From assembly GCA_020465985.1 (NCBI GenBank), contig JAANYP010009692.1, positions 45,001 to 109,000 on the forward strand: a stretch of 64,000 nucleotides of DNA. Reading direction: 5' to 3'. Source of the stretch: Centrapalus pauciflorus (Eukaryota > Streptophyta > Magnoliopsida > Asterales > Asteraceae). Shown here piece by piece: positions 1 through 11,300 of the stretch (the first letter of the stretch is position 1; each line of letters begins with the position of its first letter). The notes beneath the pieces were generated by a model. It had not been told where the DNA came from. It did no database searches and saw only the letters and a program-made list of their open reading frames with translations. The translations under genes were made by a program, and so were the position numbers.

Positions 1-647
1 TCTTTTATCTACATTTTAACATAAAATTGTATTTCGTCTCCGCTATTTTAAAATGACAATTTTTTTATTATTTACTTGATTGATCGGTCACACTATTTCA
101 CTGTTCACCGAATAGTAAAGCTAGCTGGCAGTCAGGTAAACACCAAAAATTTGTATTACTTCGTGTGTGTGTGTGTGTGTAACATTTATGTTTTCCTGTG
201 ATAACATTTAGTATATTATACTGTATTAAATTTTGAATATATTATTATGATCGCATTATCTTAATCTATATTCTGATATTAAATTTGTGATCGTTGGAAC
301 TATTTTTATTAGGCGGGTATGCAGCTAACTAATTGTATTATTTTATATATAATATAATTGTTTTATTTTTCTGTTATAACGTTTGATATATTATATCATA
401 CAAGAGGACGAATATATCATTATAATCGCGTTATTTTTTTTTCTAAATTTCAACATAAAATTGTTTGTCATCTATTTTTAAAATGATAATTATTTTATTA
501 TTTAGTTGGTTGATCAATTACATTTTTTCTATTTATAAACTTAAATTGAAAGCAGTGAGTGGTCCTAGGGTGAGAATCACGATCGGTAATATATTTATAA
601 AACTATAATTTATGATCCCGCTGCAACGCGCGGGTTAGACAACCTAG
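1..647 (+). mobile_element. Helitron, 3' portion (5' part lies outside the window)
   Basis: The right end has the Helitron 3' signature: a hairpin at 617-634 (stem CCCGC/GCGGG) followed ten bases later by CTAG at 644-647 and a T. No coding sequence is visible. Inside, about 90 bp at 10-100 recur in degenerate form at 440-530, and the stretch around 200-275 recurs around 376-440, so the element contains an internal direct duplication. The 5' TC end cannot be located. Confidence 0.5.
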
Positions 648-1261
648 TTTATTTTATAAACGTGTGGTGTTTAGTTTTTTTATATTATACGATTTTTAAA
701 CATGTTTTATATAAAGATTTTTTTGAATTGGTACAAATGTTTGGTTCGTTAATAAAATGTGTTAAACGTGTTCGGTTTGTTATGTCAATAAAAATTGTTA
801 AACGTGTTGGGTTCCTCTAGTTTGTGAAATGCGTTAAATATGTTTAGTTTGTATATAAAATGTATTAAAGTTTGACGGTTATTTTGTAAACAAGTATCTT
901 ATATTTGACGATAAATTTTAAAGATTTTTAAGAAATGATCTTTCAGTCGTTTTTAGAATAAAATTTCTTAAACATGTCGCACGAGTTGTTTGGATTTTCG
1001 AAGTCTATGTGAAATGCACGTTGTCGTGATTGTAATGCTATCGGGTGGTTGACAATGTTAGGCTCGTCTCGATAGTTATACTGAACCAAATGCATTCTAT
1101 GGTGATCATCTTCCATGAATGTAATATTGCATTTTAAAGATTCTTCTAAAGATTATTAGTAATTGTTTTTCTTCATTTTGTTGCATTGTATGTTACTTAC
1201 AATAATATAAAAAACAATATAATAATAAGATTTTAAATTTACTTTTCTAATATAGATTTTA
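648..1261. other. AT-rich intergenic DNA with short degenerate tandem repeats
   Basis: No coding signal. Between about 733 and 870 three loosely similar units of about 45 bp repeat the motif GTTAAACGTGTT or a variant after a TTTGTTAATAAAATG-like stretch. Nothing else is recognised. Confidence 0.4.
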
Positions 1262-2073
1262 AATTTATACATTTTTTTTAACAACAAAAGGTAGAACTAA
1301 CCGAGAGCTACGACGTTGTCATCACCCCCGCCTAGAATACCCGAATTCATTTCAACTTCAAACCATACAAACCGAGGGCTAGCAATGAACTAGCAAAGAT
1401 ACATCCAGTTAAAAAAAAAACGAAGAATGACATACAACCCATGACGACCAAATTAAAGATTAAGAATTCGCCCTAACTTTAACATTAAAAAACGTTAACA
1501 AGAAACTCTTCCTTTATTATTGAAGCCGTGACTTTTCCTTTGTTGAATACCACGATATTTTCTTGCTTTCCATACCAACCAAATTAAACCACCCACCATA
1601 GTTTCCAAAAATTGACGCCTTCTTTTCGATTTATCGGTCATGAGAATTAGCTCAACTAATTTATCCAATGCATGATGTTGCTGTCCTACAGAAACTTCAC
1701 TCCAAGATAGAACCTATCTCCATAATTCATTGCTAAACGAGCACTTATAGAATAAATGATCTTCAGATTTCTCATCCATCTCACAAAGAGGACATCTCGT
1801 CAAACCGGAAATGAAATTTCTAGCGGCCAAGTTCACTCTCGTAGGGATTCTTCCAAACAAAACTCTCCAAAGAAAGCAGTTTACTCTAGCAGAAAGCCAC
1901 CGATTCCAAAAACATTTACTATTCATATTTGGCGAAGACAAACCTTCAATTATTCCCCTTTAAGATCTTACCGAAAATTCATCTAATGAATCCCATTCTA
2001 TATCAATACAACACTACTAAGCATGTTTTCCAACTTACATATTTCATCATTTACTATATTGGCAACAAATGGT
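1262..2073 (-). mobile_element. LINE fragment: 3' end and zf-RVT domain
   Basis: Minus-strand remnant of a plant L1-type LINE. Codons 1941-1714 encode the C-terminal zinc-binding reverse transcriptase domain (zf-RVT): an FLWRVLFGRIPTRVNL segment, then CPLC and HLFYKCSFSNELW. Downstream on the minus strand lies an untranslated tail ending in an A-run, seen as T-rich sequence at 1268-1276. The same tail recurs at 12940-13325, so this is one LINE family. The reverse transcriptase part continues at 3326-3960 beyond an inserted element. No intact reading frame remains. Confidence 0.75.
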
Positions 2074-3325
2074 GAGGTTCTATGGGGCATCATATGCATC
2101 GGGAACCAAAAAAGAACCAACCACATCCTTTAGATTAAATGATCATTGATGCATCACGCGATGCATGTATTTGGTATGCATAGGGTATTTTGGGAAGAAT
2201 AAATATAGCTAGTCAAATAAAATTTAATTTTATATTAATTAAATATTCAATTAATACCTAAACAATAAATGCTATTAATATTAATTGATACACTTCCAAA
2301 ATTACAAAATCTAAACAAATTAAAAAAAAAGATTTGATGTCGATGCGTCTAATATTTATCCTTCAATTCGTGATGCATCTCGATTTCTTCATCCTCATTT
2401 CGGTCATATTCAACATATTCTTCGTCCCACCATCATGCATCATCAAAATGGTGATGCATATTCATTGGATTTATCTTCAAAACACGATGCATCTTCATTT
2501 GATTCATCAAAAATAATGATGCATCTTCATTTGATTCATAAAAAACACGATGCATCTTCATCGTATTGAATCTCGACCATAAAAAACACGATACATCTTC
2601 ATTCGTGATGCATCTCGGCCATATTAATCCAAGATGATGCATCTTCATCGGATCCATCAAAAATCATGATGCATCAGATTCGTCTTCCATAAACATCGAA
2701 TAAACACGATTAATCTTTCAAAAATTTCCATAAAGAAAATGCATAAAAAAACAATTATACCTTTAAACGATATCATTCCATCATCATCATTGTGAAATTA
2801 TCATCATCTTATTTAAAATGGCACCATGAACCGACTGCTATGCATGGGGCGGTGGCCGCCGACTTTAGAGAGAGGGATGTCAATGGGGTGGCGACCACCG
2901 AGAGAGGGGGTGGTGGCCGCCGGTTTTAGAGAAAGGAGGAGAGAGATAACGATTATCATCATCTTCATTAAACTGCACCGTGAACCGGCTGCTATGCATG
3001 GGGTGGTGGTCGCCGACTTTAGATAGAGGGGTGGCAATGGGGTGGTGGCCGTCGGGAGAGGGGGTGGTGGCCGGCCGCCGAATTTAGATAGACGGGGAGA
3101 GAGATAAGGGTGAGGGAGAAAATGTGGGAGAGATAAATTGAATGTTTGTTATTTTGTTAATTAATGATTCAATTACCTAAATTAATTCCTTCTATTTTAA
3201 ATGTTTCTAAAAATATATTTTAATTATAATTAAATATAATTACAAGTTTAGCATTCCTAAAACGCCCTTAATGCATTTTTGGTTCCCATTTGGTTCTCGA
3301 TGCATATGGTGCCCCATGGAACCTC
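2074..3325. mobile_element. Family A element, copy A1 (GATGCAT-rich, inverted termini), inserted in the LINE
   Basis: Bounded by inverted termini: GAGGTTCTATGGGGCATC on the left and, reading inward from the right, GAGGTTCCATGGGGCACC, continuing as ATATGCATCG(G/A)GAACC. The interior holds many GATGCAT(C) copies spaced about 25-35 bp apart (2330-2700) and a GGTGGTGGCCGCCG-type GC-rich repeat given twice (2830-2935 and 2975-3090). Short reading frames here follow the repeats and are not credible genes. It separates the zf-RVT part of the LINE from its reverse transcriptase. Copies A2 and A3 share the termini and the GATGCAT content. Confidence 0.65.
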
Positions 3326-3960
3326 AATCTATATTAGACCATGCCCAATTAGAACTTAACAAACGATTGTTATAAACAAACCTCCTATTAACTGGACAAG
3401 ATTTCTCAGTGTGAATCTCAAACAAAGAAGGAAAAACACAATCTAATGAACAATTTCCAATCCACCAATCAGTCCAAAAATACACTTGACCCCCATTTCT
3501 AACAACCCGAAAGAATAAATTATCAATATGAATACTAAGGGAAGAGAGAGACATACCAGCCTTGATGATATTTAGCCACAGACCAACAAAAGATTTCTTT
3601 GCCATGGAATTAACATTTCTACCGTTGACTTTATAAAATAGCTTTGATCACTTTAACTCAAAGTGCTTCCTATTCATTCTTAAATCCCCACCACCATTTG
3701 ATAAGTAGAGCAGAATTTGCAGCTCCAAACGAACCAATACCCAACCCTCCAAGCTTTTTAGGAGCTGTTTTTTTGTTCCAGTCCACTCATTTTATTTTGG
3801 TGTTTCCATAAGCTAACCTGCCCCAAATAAACTTTCTTATAATCTTTATCTAAAGAGTCCACGATTTTCTGGGGTGCTTTGTAGATGGACATAAAGTAGA
3901 GAGGTAAGCCGTTAGGCCCGTTAAGAACAACTTTGCAGATAACTTAGCCGGGTTTTGTTT
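3326..3960 (-). mobile_element. LINE fragment: C-terminal part of reverse transcriptase
   Basis: Read on the minus strand from about 3925, frames encode LPLYFMSIYKAPQKIVDSLD, then KLGGLGIGSFGAANSALLIK, then (3605-3324) a stretch containing VYFWTDWWIG and NRLLSSNWAWS. These are the usual segments between the LINE reverse transcriptase palm and the zf-RVT domain. Stops and frame changes separate them. The reading breaks off at the junction with element A1, after which the zf-RVT part resumes at 2073. Decayed and nonfunctional. Confidence 0.75.
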
Positions 3961-4584
3961 GGCCTTCGTTAACTTCTTCATTAAAAGTAGTTAAATTGAT
4001 TCACTTAGCTAACTTTTTATATATATTTTAATATTTATATTTTACATTATAAGATAATTGATAAAATATATAACTCATAATTTGAATAAATTTTAATTGA
4101 ATCGACCTTGATGGTTCGGTATAAAATATAATTTCACTATAAACTTAACTAGCCTTTTTTTCTTTTAAAAAAAAGTTGGACTAAAAATGGCAGCAGACTT
4201 TGAACTTTGAAAGTTTGAAGGATCAGAATCAGTCTAAATGGTAGTATTCGGACCGGTTTAAAAGTGCATTTCTACCTACAACGAATGTCGGACCTAGATA
4301 CTAATGTAAAACAACGGACTTGTTGAGAAAAATATTTAATGAGAAGCTACTTGAAGTATTTTTCATAAAGAGCTTTTACGTTTTTGGTCTAACAAGGTTA
4401 TATTTTTATCATCATAACAATTATAAAATATAACTTTTAACATTAATATCATTTTATGTCTTTTAATACTAAAAGCTATAATTACAACTATTTCTATCAA
4501 TCACATTTATAATAAATAAAAGATACAACTATTTTAAAAAGCTACAACTCACAGCTACAGCTAGTCGTACCAAACATATTCTAA
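3961..4584. other. AT-rich intergenic DNA
   Basis: No coding signal. The end of the stretch (about 4530-4580) reads GCTACAGCTA followed by ACCAAACATATTCTAA, reminiscent of a MITE terminus, but no partner end was found. Confidence 0.3.
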
Positions 4585-4869
4585 GGGTGTGTTTGGCTTG
4601 AAGGATTTGAACACCTTATTTAGGATTTGGATTTCAAAATCCTTACATATCATGTTTGGTTGAAAAGAGAGGAAGAAATCTTATTTATTTAGCATTTGGG
4701 ATTTCCCCAACCTTCTTTTTTCATGGTAAAAAAGGAACATGACTTATATCATGAATTTTAGATAAATATAAACAATGCATAATGTAATGAGCCTTTAATA
4801 AAATATCATGATAAATGAAGTGAATACTGAATAGGGCATTTTGGTTATCCCTTCCAACCAAACACATTC
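4585..4869. mobile_element. MITE with GGGTGTGTTTGG termini
   Basis: About 285 bp with inverted termini GGGTGTGTTTGG (left) and CCAAACACATTC (right). The interior is AT-rich and noncoding. Flanks are TAA on the left and TTG on the right, so no clean target duplication is visible. A PIF/Harbinger (Tourist-like) or hAT origin is possible; superfamily unresolved. Confidence 0.5.
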
Positions 4870-5262
4870 TTGAAATCTAATTTCAATTTATTTATATTTC
4901 ATTTTGTAAGCTAAAAATAAACCCATCAGTTGAGTCGGTTTCAAGTTATTGTGTTTTTGTAAACAAATTTTTATGTGAAAATCGTGTCGACTAATCTATT
5001 TTTGTATTAGGTTCAAGTCATGTCAACTTTATTTTTTAATTTGGTCTTCATTTTTTTGCTTCAATTTTCAATTATCAAAATAGGTATTCGATTTTTTGTT
5101 TAATTTGAATGTTAAAAACAGCATTGAAATTACAAAACCTAAATAACAATTAAAATAATACATTTTGGGCTAAAATAAATTAATAGATATTCATTATCCA
5201 ACATAATTATAAATTATAAATTATTAAATTCGGTTTTAGTTTTTACTATTATTTTTTATTTA
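4870..5262. other. AT-rich intergenic DNA
   Basis: No gene or recognisable repeat beyond the left 9-bp target duplication (5254-5262) of the next element. Confidence 0.3.
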
Positions 5263-5915
5263 GAGTAAAGGACATTTTTGGTCCTTGTGGTTTGATGGTT
5301 TACCTAGATTCAGTCCTTTAACCATAATAAGGTCAAATTTCATCCCTATTTTGCTAATTTTGTGCCCTTTTAGTCCCCCGTCCATTAAACTTAACGACAC
5401 AACCGTTAAATTTGTAAGAATGACATTTTTACCCTTTTCATTGAGACGCTTTTAGTCCCTATGGTTTTATTATTTACCCATTTATAGTCCAACATTTATT
5501 TTATTTTATTTTATCTTTATAATTATATTATTTATAGATTTACTTAATTTATTATAAACACACTTATTTTATTTATAAATATACTTATATTTTAATATTT
5601 TATTTACATTTACATTTGTTCGTATTTTATTTTAAAATTTAACTTTTACTTTAATTTAAATATATATTTCTTTACTAATTTATTTAAAGTTCATCTTCTT
5701 TATTAATTTTAATTTTTATAATATTATTGTTGACATTTATATATGTAATTTTGTTAGTTGTGTTTAAGTAGATATAATATCATCGATATTTTTCTTCTCC
5801 AAAGTCACTATTTCTTCAAATATCTTCCAACCTAATCAATTATCGACACATAAATTATATTACATATGTGAATATACTTGAAAAAAATAATGACATTGGA
5901 AGATACTTGAAAATA

Positions 5916-5919
<4 letters not shown>

Positions 5920-5997
<78 letters not shown>
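5920..5997. repeat. (CA)n-(TA)n compound microsatellite
   Basis: About 45 bp of CA repeats followed by about 32 bp of TA repeats, forming the left border of element A2. Confidence 0.95.
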
Positions 5998-5999
<2 letters not shown>

Positions 6000-6203
6000 T
6001 TGAGGTTCAAATGAGAACTTTTATGCATCGGGGCACCTCGAGGCACTTTTGTGCATCGGATAATCTAACAAGGGTGCACAAAGGACATTTTGGGAAAAAT
6101 AAATATATGAAATTAATTAATTTTTAAATATCATTAAAAGATAATTAGGAGTTACATTTTGAATTCAAATCTCATATTAACTACATTCATCATTTTCCTC
6201 CCC

Positions 6204-6239
<36 letters not shown>

Positions 6240-6948
6240 TTCTCTCTAATTGTGTTCTTCATAATTTTCATAGTGATGATGATTTGAAGACGAAGATTAA
6301 CAATGAACAACGATGATGATGAACATGAACAAGAGATGCAACCGATGATAAATATGAAAAACACGATGGATAGATGGATGAAGAAGGATGAATAATGATG
6401 ATGCATAGATGGAAGATGAACAATGACGATGCATAGATGGATGATGAATGATGAACAACAAAAAATGATGATGCATAAATGGATGATGAACAATGACGAT
6501 GCATAGATGAATGATGAACAAGTTGAACACAATGCATAGATGAATGAATAATATGAACGACGAACACGATGCATAAATGAATTTGTGTATTTTTTTTTGT
6601 TAAATGCGTCTTTTTTGAACACGATGCATAGATTAACACGATTAACGATGAAATACTTCGATCTCCATCATCTTTTTTGAATTTGTGTAATTTTTGTTGA
6701 GTTTGGAAATGTATCAATTGAATTTATTTAACATTTATTATTTGTTATTTGTTGAAATATTAAATTTAATGAGGTATGCACATTCCCCAAAATGCCCTTC
6801 CTTATTTGTTTTCATAATGCACAAGATGCATAAAATTGTCCAACTATTTACCCTTTTGCCATCAATCTAATCCATACAATTTTTTAATCTAATGGATGAT
6901 ATAGGTTCTTTTGTACCTCGATGCATAAAAGTTCTTAATTGAACCTCC

Positions 6949-6950
<2 letters not shown>
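5998..6950. mobile_element. Family A element, copy A2, between two (TA)n tracts
   Basis: Begins GATTGAGGTTCAAATGAGAAC directly after a (TA)n tract and ends with the inverted terminus TTCTTAATTGAACCTC directly before another. The interior (6265-6660) is a long run of GATGCATAGATGGATGATGAA-type units with variable spacing, plus a (CT)n tract at 6208-6236. Open frames across this region are translations of the repeat. Shares termini and GATGCAT repeats with A1 and A3. Confidence 0.65.

Positions 6951-6951
<1 letters not shown>

Positions 6952-7007
<56 letters not shown>
6952..7007. repeat. (TA)n microsatellite
   Basis: About 55 bp of TA repeats separating element A2 from element B1. Confidence 0.95.
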
Positions 7008-7011
<4 letters not shown>

Positions 7012-7372
7012 ATGGTTCAAGGGAGTACCACTACTTATACAGCGCACCAGAAGCTACCACCTTTAAAAAACTTTTTTTTAAAATTTATTATTACATAAAC
7101 ATGTTTTAATTAACATTATGAAGATTATATGTAAATTTCACATATATTCACATCTTCTAGCTCCTAAAAAATTATGTGAACGCACACTTACATAATTTTG
7201 CATATATGTGGTGCGTGATTTCATGCACTTAGAGTGTTCGAATTTGCGTGAAATTCACATATGATCTGTGTAATGTTAATTAAAACATGTTTCTGAAAAA
7301 AAAAATTCAAAACAATAATTTTTTGAGTGATACCTTCGGGTGCGCTGTGTAGTAGGTAGTACTCACTTGAAC
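7008..7372. mobile_element. Family B element, copy B1 (fold-back, bounded by (TA)n)
   Basis: Starts next to (TA)n with GGTTCAAGGGAGTACCAC and ends GGTAGTACTCACTTGAACA followed by (TA)n. The two halves are imperfect inverted copies of about 150 bp, each holding GCGCACC(A/C)GAAG near the end and AACATGTTTTAATTAACATT further in. Noncoding. Further copies are B2-B5. Confidence 0.7.
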
Positions 7373-7440
7373 ATATATATATCCAAGGCATAAATTACAT
7401 AATATACAAATAAACCTTATGTGTATTAAATTATATACAC

Positions 7441-7442
<2 letters not shown>

Positions 7443-7490
<48 letters not shown>
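7443..7490. repeat. (TA)n microsatellite inside the MULE
   Basis: About 45 bp of TA repeats close to the inner edge of the MULE right arm. Confidence 0.95.
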
Positions 7491-7493
<3 letters not shown>

Positions 7494-8124
7494 CCAACAC
7501 ATATAATATAATTTATGTGTTGATAATTGATTAGGTTGGAAGATACTTGAAGAAATAGTGACCTTGGAAAGGAAAAATATCGACGATATTATATTTACTT
7601 AAACACAACTAACAAAATTACCTATATAAATGTCAACAATAATATTATAAAAAATTAAAGTTAATAAAGAAGATGAACTTTAAATATATTAGTAAAGAAA
7701 TATATATTTAAATTAAAATAAAATTTAAATTTTAAATAAAATACGAACAATAGTAAATGTAAATAAAATATTAAAACATAACTATATTTATAAATAAAAT
7801 AAGTGTGTTTATAATGAATTAAGTATATCTATAAATAATATAATTATAAAGATAAAATAAAAAAAAAATAAATGTTGGACTATAAATGGGTAAATAATAA
7901 AACCATAGGGACTAAAAGCGTCTCAAGGAAAAGGGTAAAAATGTCATTCTTACAACTTTAACGGTTGTGTCGTTAAGTTTAACGGACGAGGGACTAAAAA
8001 GGCACAAAATTAGCAAAATAGGGATGAAATTTGACCTTATTATGGTTAAAGGACTGAATCCGGGTAAACCATCAAACCACAAGGACCAAAAATGTCCTTT
8101 ACTCTTTTATTTATTTATATACTA

Positions 8125-8939
8125 CTAGATTAGTGGCCCATGTACTAAATGAGATATGTAAGAATTATAGATATGCATATATATTTAAATATAATAACTT
8201 AAATATTATTATAAAAATAATAAAGTAATAATATTTTGATATTAACTGACATAGATAATTAACTAAAAAAATTTTTTAATTTTTTTTTATTCTTATTATA
8301 ATAAATATATATTGAAGATATGAAATATTTGAAATACTAATTGTATTACAATAAAAACTAAATCAATTTTATAATGTTTTTGCCTTTAAATTTGAAAACA
8401 ATATTTACAATATTATTAGAAAGTTATACTTTTATGAAATTATTATAGTGTTATTCGTTTCATATTTAGATGTATTTTTAATGATAAATAACTTAAAATC
8501 GTACTTTAATAAATAAGAAATTTTTTGATTCAATTGATTATGAACAAAAATTTAACAACTATGATTGTTAACATAATTATAAAATAAACATTAAAGTACA
8601 AATTTATAAGAATGAGAATGGATTTTAAATTGATACATTCAATATACAATTAAACATTTAACCTTTAGTTTAAATTTGAAAAAAACAAAAAGTTATAAAT
8701 CACTTAGATCATTTTAGATAAAACATTTTAGGTAAAATTAGAGGTTAAATTAGGAAGTATTTAAAATTCTTTAATTATATAAGATTTTATTTAATATTTA
8801 AAATTTTCTAAAATAAATTAGACGAATTAATTGAGAGAGTTATATTAGGAAAAAGAGGCGGGAAAATGAAAATTCTGTGCATTGTGGAAGCGCCACGTGG
8901 CACTAATTGTTTTACTTTATTATAATATATAGATATAGA
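8125..8939 (-). mobile_element. Nonautonomous Helitron
   Basis: On the minus strand the element starts with TCTATATCTATATATTATA (from 8939) after an A and ends ...GGGCCACTAATCTAG (to 8125) before a T, the A|TC...CTAG|T arrangement of Helitrons. The subterminal hairpin is degraded. Interior about 815 bp, AT-rich, noncoding. It begins 20 bp beyond the MULE right end. Confidence 0.6.
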
Positions 8940-9485
8940 TTTTATACAAAAGATCTAAATGAGTCAAGGAAATGATTTCGGTCGTAACTTTTTTTTTGTC
9001 TCAATCTATTTTCAATCCGTTTCGAATTCGAGTCAGATTCGTATCATGTTTTTTGCTCGTGTTAGAAATTGCCACCTGGAGCCAAAACTTGTGTATAGAA
9101 AGTCTTGATTAACATTTACCGAAAAACAATAAATAAATGATAATGATATTCACTATTATTAAAGTATCGTCAAATACGTAATAATTTTTATTATTAATAT
9201 GTATGTAAACATTATTCCTTACATAAATTATCTAATTAAAGCGTGAACTGTTAGATAACAATCATTTAGAAGTTTGGCAACCACGTCATATGTTTTTCGA
9301 TTTGAAAGTTTACGACCATTTAATACTAAGAAATCATTTGATGGATAATTATTATTAAATATTTAAATATATTCAAGATATGTAGTTATTCATCATTAAC
9401 TTTAAGAAGATATTTGAGATGTGGTTTAATATTATGAAATCATTTGAATGATAAAGAAAAACCTTAAACTAAACTTTTTATAAAA
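8940..9485. other. Intergenic DNA
   Basis: No coding signal or recognised repeat, apart from the left target duplication (9477-9485) of the next element. Confidence 0.3.
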
Positions 9486-10002
9486 GGGATAATTGCGTAA
9501 AAAACCACCAACTTGTCAGGTTTTGGTGATTAAAACCCCAAACCATTTTTCGTTGTATAGAAAATTCCGAACTAACTAAAAATGAGTAAATCAAGGTTTT
9601 ATCAATGAATAACCGGCTAAAATCGGTTATTAACCCTACTTGGACCGGTAAATAACCTACGTGGAATAAATTTTAATTGTTGAAGTCGGTTGTCAAGTAT
9701 TACATGTCATTTAAACCCCCGTTGACAAATTTTAATTGTAATTTTTAAACGGGATTACATCATCAACGGGAGTTCAAATGATGTGTAATACTTGACAACC
9801 AGTTTCAACGACTAAAATTTATTTCATGTAAGTCATTTACCGGTCCACGTAGGATTAATAACTAGTTTCAACCGGTTATCCATTGATAAAACCTTGATTT
9901 ACTGATTTTTAGTTAGTTCGAGGTTTTTTATGCAACGAAAAATGGTTTGGGGTTTTTAATCACATAAACCTGATAAATTGAAGTTTTTTGCGCAATTATC
10001 CC
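9486..10002. mobile_element. MULE-type MITE, copy 1
   Basis: Inverted termini GGGATAATTGCG / CGCAATTATCCC, with the inverted similarity extending about 240 bp so that the whole unit folds back on itself. A perfect 9-bp direct repeat TTTATAAAA flanks it (9477-9485 and 10003-10011). Length 517 bp, noncoding. A second copy is at 31217-31729. Confidence 0.85.
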
Positions 10003-10011
10003 TTTATAAAA

Positions 10012-10225
10012 CTGCATTTGTATATAAACTTAAATTATGACAAATGTAAAATTTTTAGTGTTGGGGTGGAGGATGGGAAAGTAAGTAATATTGCTTCAAC
10101 TTTAAGATATGGAATGAATACTCTTCCTTTTAGTTATCTCGGTATCACCATGGGAACGGGGAAAGTTGTCTAATTGGAAAGCAAAAAATATCTCGTTTGG
10201 TGGACATGTCACTCTTAATTGAAAA
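10012..10225 (+). pseudogene. LINE reverse transcriptase fragment
   Basis: Plus-strand frames read EDGKVSNIASTLRYGMNTLP, FSYLGITMGTGK and, after a frame change, NWKAKNISFGGHVTL. This matches the LINE reverse transcriptase segment ending in the usual (L)PF.YLG and W..K.LSFGG motifs. Only about 70 codons remain, with no catalytic core. It lies just right of the MITE target duplication. Confidence 0.6.
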
Positions 10226-10315
10226 TAAATACTACCTATATGAATACAAAACAAACACACATATATAATTAATATATTTTGTATTCCTTAAATGTCATTT
10301 GTGCACCATTGATAA

Positions 10316-10316
<1 letters not shown>

Positions 10317-10363
<47 letters not shown>

Positions 10364-10400
10364 GACACACACACGCGTGCACACACACACTCACACACAC
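10317..10400. repeat. (ATT)n and (CA)n-rich microsatellites
   Basis: About 45 bp of ATT repeats followed by an interrupted CA-rich stretch; forms the left border of element B2. Confidence 0.9.
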
Positions 10401-10404
10401 GGAC

Positions 10405-10592
10405 ATATATATAGTTCGAGAGGGTTCACTCATTATGTAACATACCAGAAGTTACTACCTTAAAAAAACTTTTTCGAAATTTTTTTCATAATCATGTTTT
10501 TAATTAACATTATAAATATCATATGTAAATTTCACATTCATTCATATCTTCCAACTCCTTAAAAAAGACGTGCACATACACTTACATAAATT

Positions 10593-10647
<55 letters not shown>

Positions 10648-11032
10648 GAATATGGTTCGAGAGAGTACCACCCAAATGCAGCGCACCAGAAGGTACCACC
10701 TTTAAAAAAACTTTTTTAAATTTTTTTTTTCATAAACATGTTTTAATTAACATTATGAAGATCGTATGTAAATTTCACATACATTCACATCTCCTAGCTT
10801 CTAAAAAATGATGTGAACACACACTTACATAATTTTGAAGACATGTGAACATGCATTTATATGATGTGTGTTTTCATGCACTTAGAGTGTTCGGATTTGC
10901 GTGAAATTCACATATGATCTGTGTAATGTTAATTAGAACATGTTCATGAAAAAAAATTTCAAAAAAATTACTTTTAAGGGTGGTACCTTCTGGTGCGCTG
11001 CATTAGAGGTGGTACTCACTTGAACCTAAATC

Positions 11033-11106
<74 letters not shown>

Positions 11107-11278
11107 CGTATATTTAAGTGATGCGTTATTTTATGTACTTAGAATGTGTGAATGGACGTGAAATTCATATATCATATTTATAATGTTAATTAAAACATGT
11201 TTATGAAAAATTTTTGAAAAAATTATTTTTTAAGTGTGGTACATGTATAATAAGTGGTACTCACTTGAACCTAAATCT
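10405..11278. mobile_element. Family B element, copy B2, split by B3
   Basis: The left half (10405-10596) begins GTTCGAGAGGGTTCACTC and runs through the B-family interior to CTTACATAAATTTG. There it is interrupted by (TA)n (10597-10644), element B3 and a second (TA)n (11031-11103). The right half resumes at 11104 with GAACGTATATTTAAGTGATG and ends AAGTGGTACTCACTTGAACC. The two halves together make one family B unit, so a family member inserted into a TA site in the centre of another. Confidence 0.65.
10645..11030. mobile_element. Family B element, copy B3, nested in B2
   Basis: Complete fold-back unit starting GAATATGGTTCGAGAGAGTAC and ending GTGGTACTCACTTGAACC before a short AT-rich link to (TA)n. 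Contains GCGCACCAGAAGGTACCACC near the left end and the matching inverted sequence near the right end. Flanked by about 48 bp of (TA)n on the left and 70 bp on the right. Confidence 0.7.
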
Positions 11279-11300
11279 ATGTGTGTGTTTACGTTGCTAT

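Larger units (their letters stand above)
5263..8104. mobile_element. Mutator-like element (MULE) with terminal inverted repeats of about 0.6 kb
   Basis: The ends are GAGTAAAGGACATTTTTGG and its complement, and the outer 600 bp or so on each side (5263-5880 and 7500-8104) are inverted copies of each other. A perfect 9-bp direct repeat TTTTATTTA flanks the element at 5254-5262 and 8105-8113, the target duplication size of Mutator-like elements. No transposase is seen. The centre is filled by (CA)n/(TA)n tracts, element A2 and element B1, which inserted later. A second, right-truncated copy of this MULE lies at 31893-33575. Confidence 0.8.

Noticed and set aside
2330..2700. GATGCAT array as a CRISPR-like repeat
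   Set aside because: The genome is plant, the unit is short and irregular, spacers are repeats of each other, and there are no cas genes.
5855..6717. Overlapping minus-strand open frames rich in His, Ser and Ile
   Set aside because: They translate the GATGCAT/GATGATGAA repeat and (TA)n/(CA)n of element A2; several frames are open at once, as expected for repeats with few stops.
10317..10365. (ATT)n tract as a poly(A)-like tail of a retroposon
   Set aside because: No target duplication or element body adjoins in the right order; it is a simple microsatellite at the border of B2.
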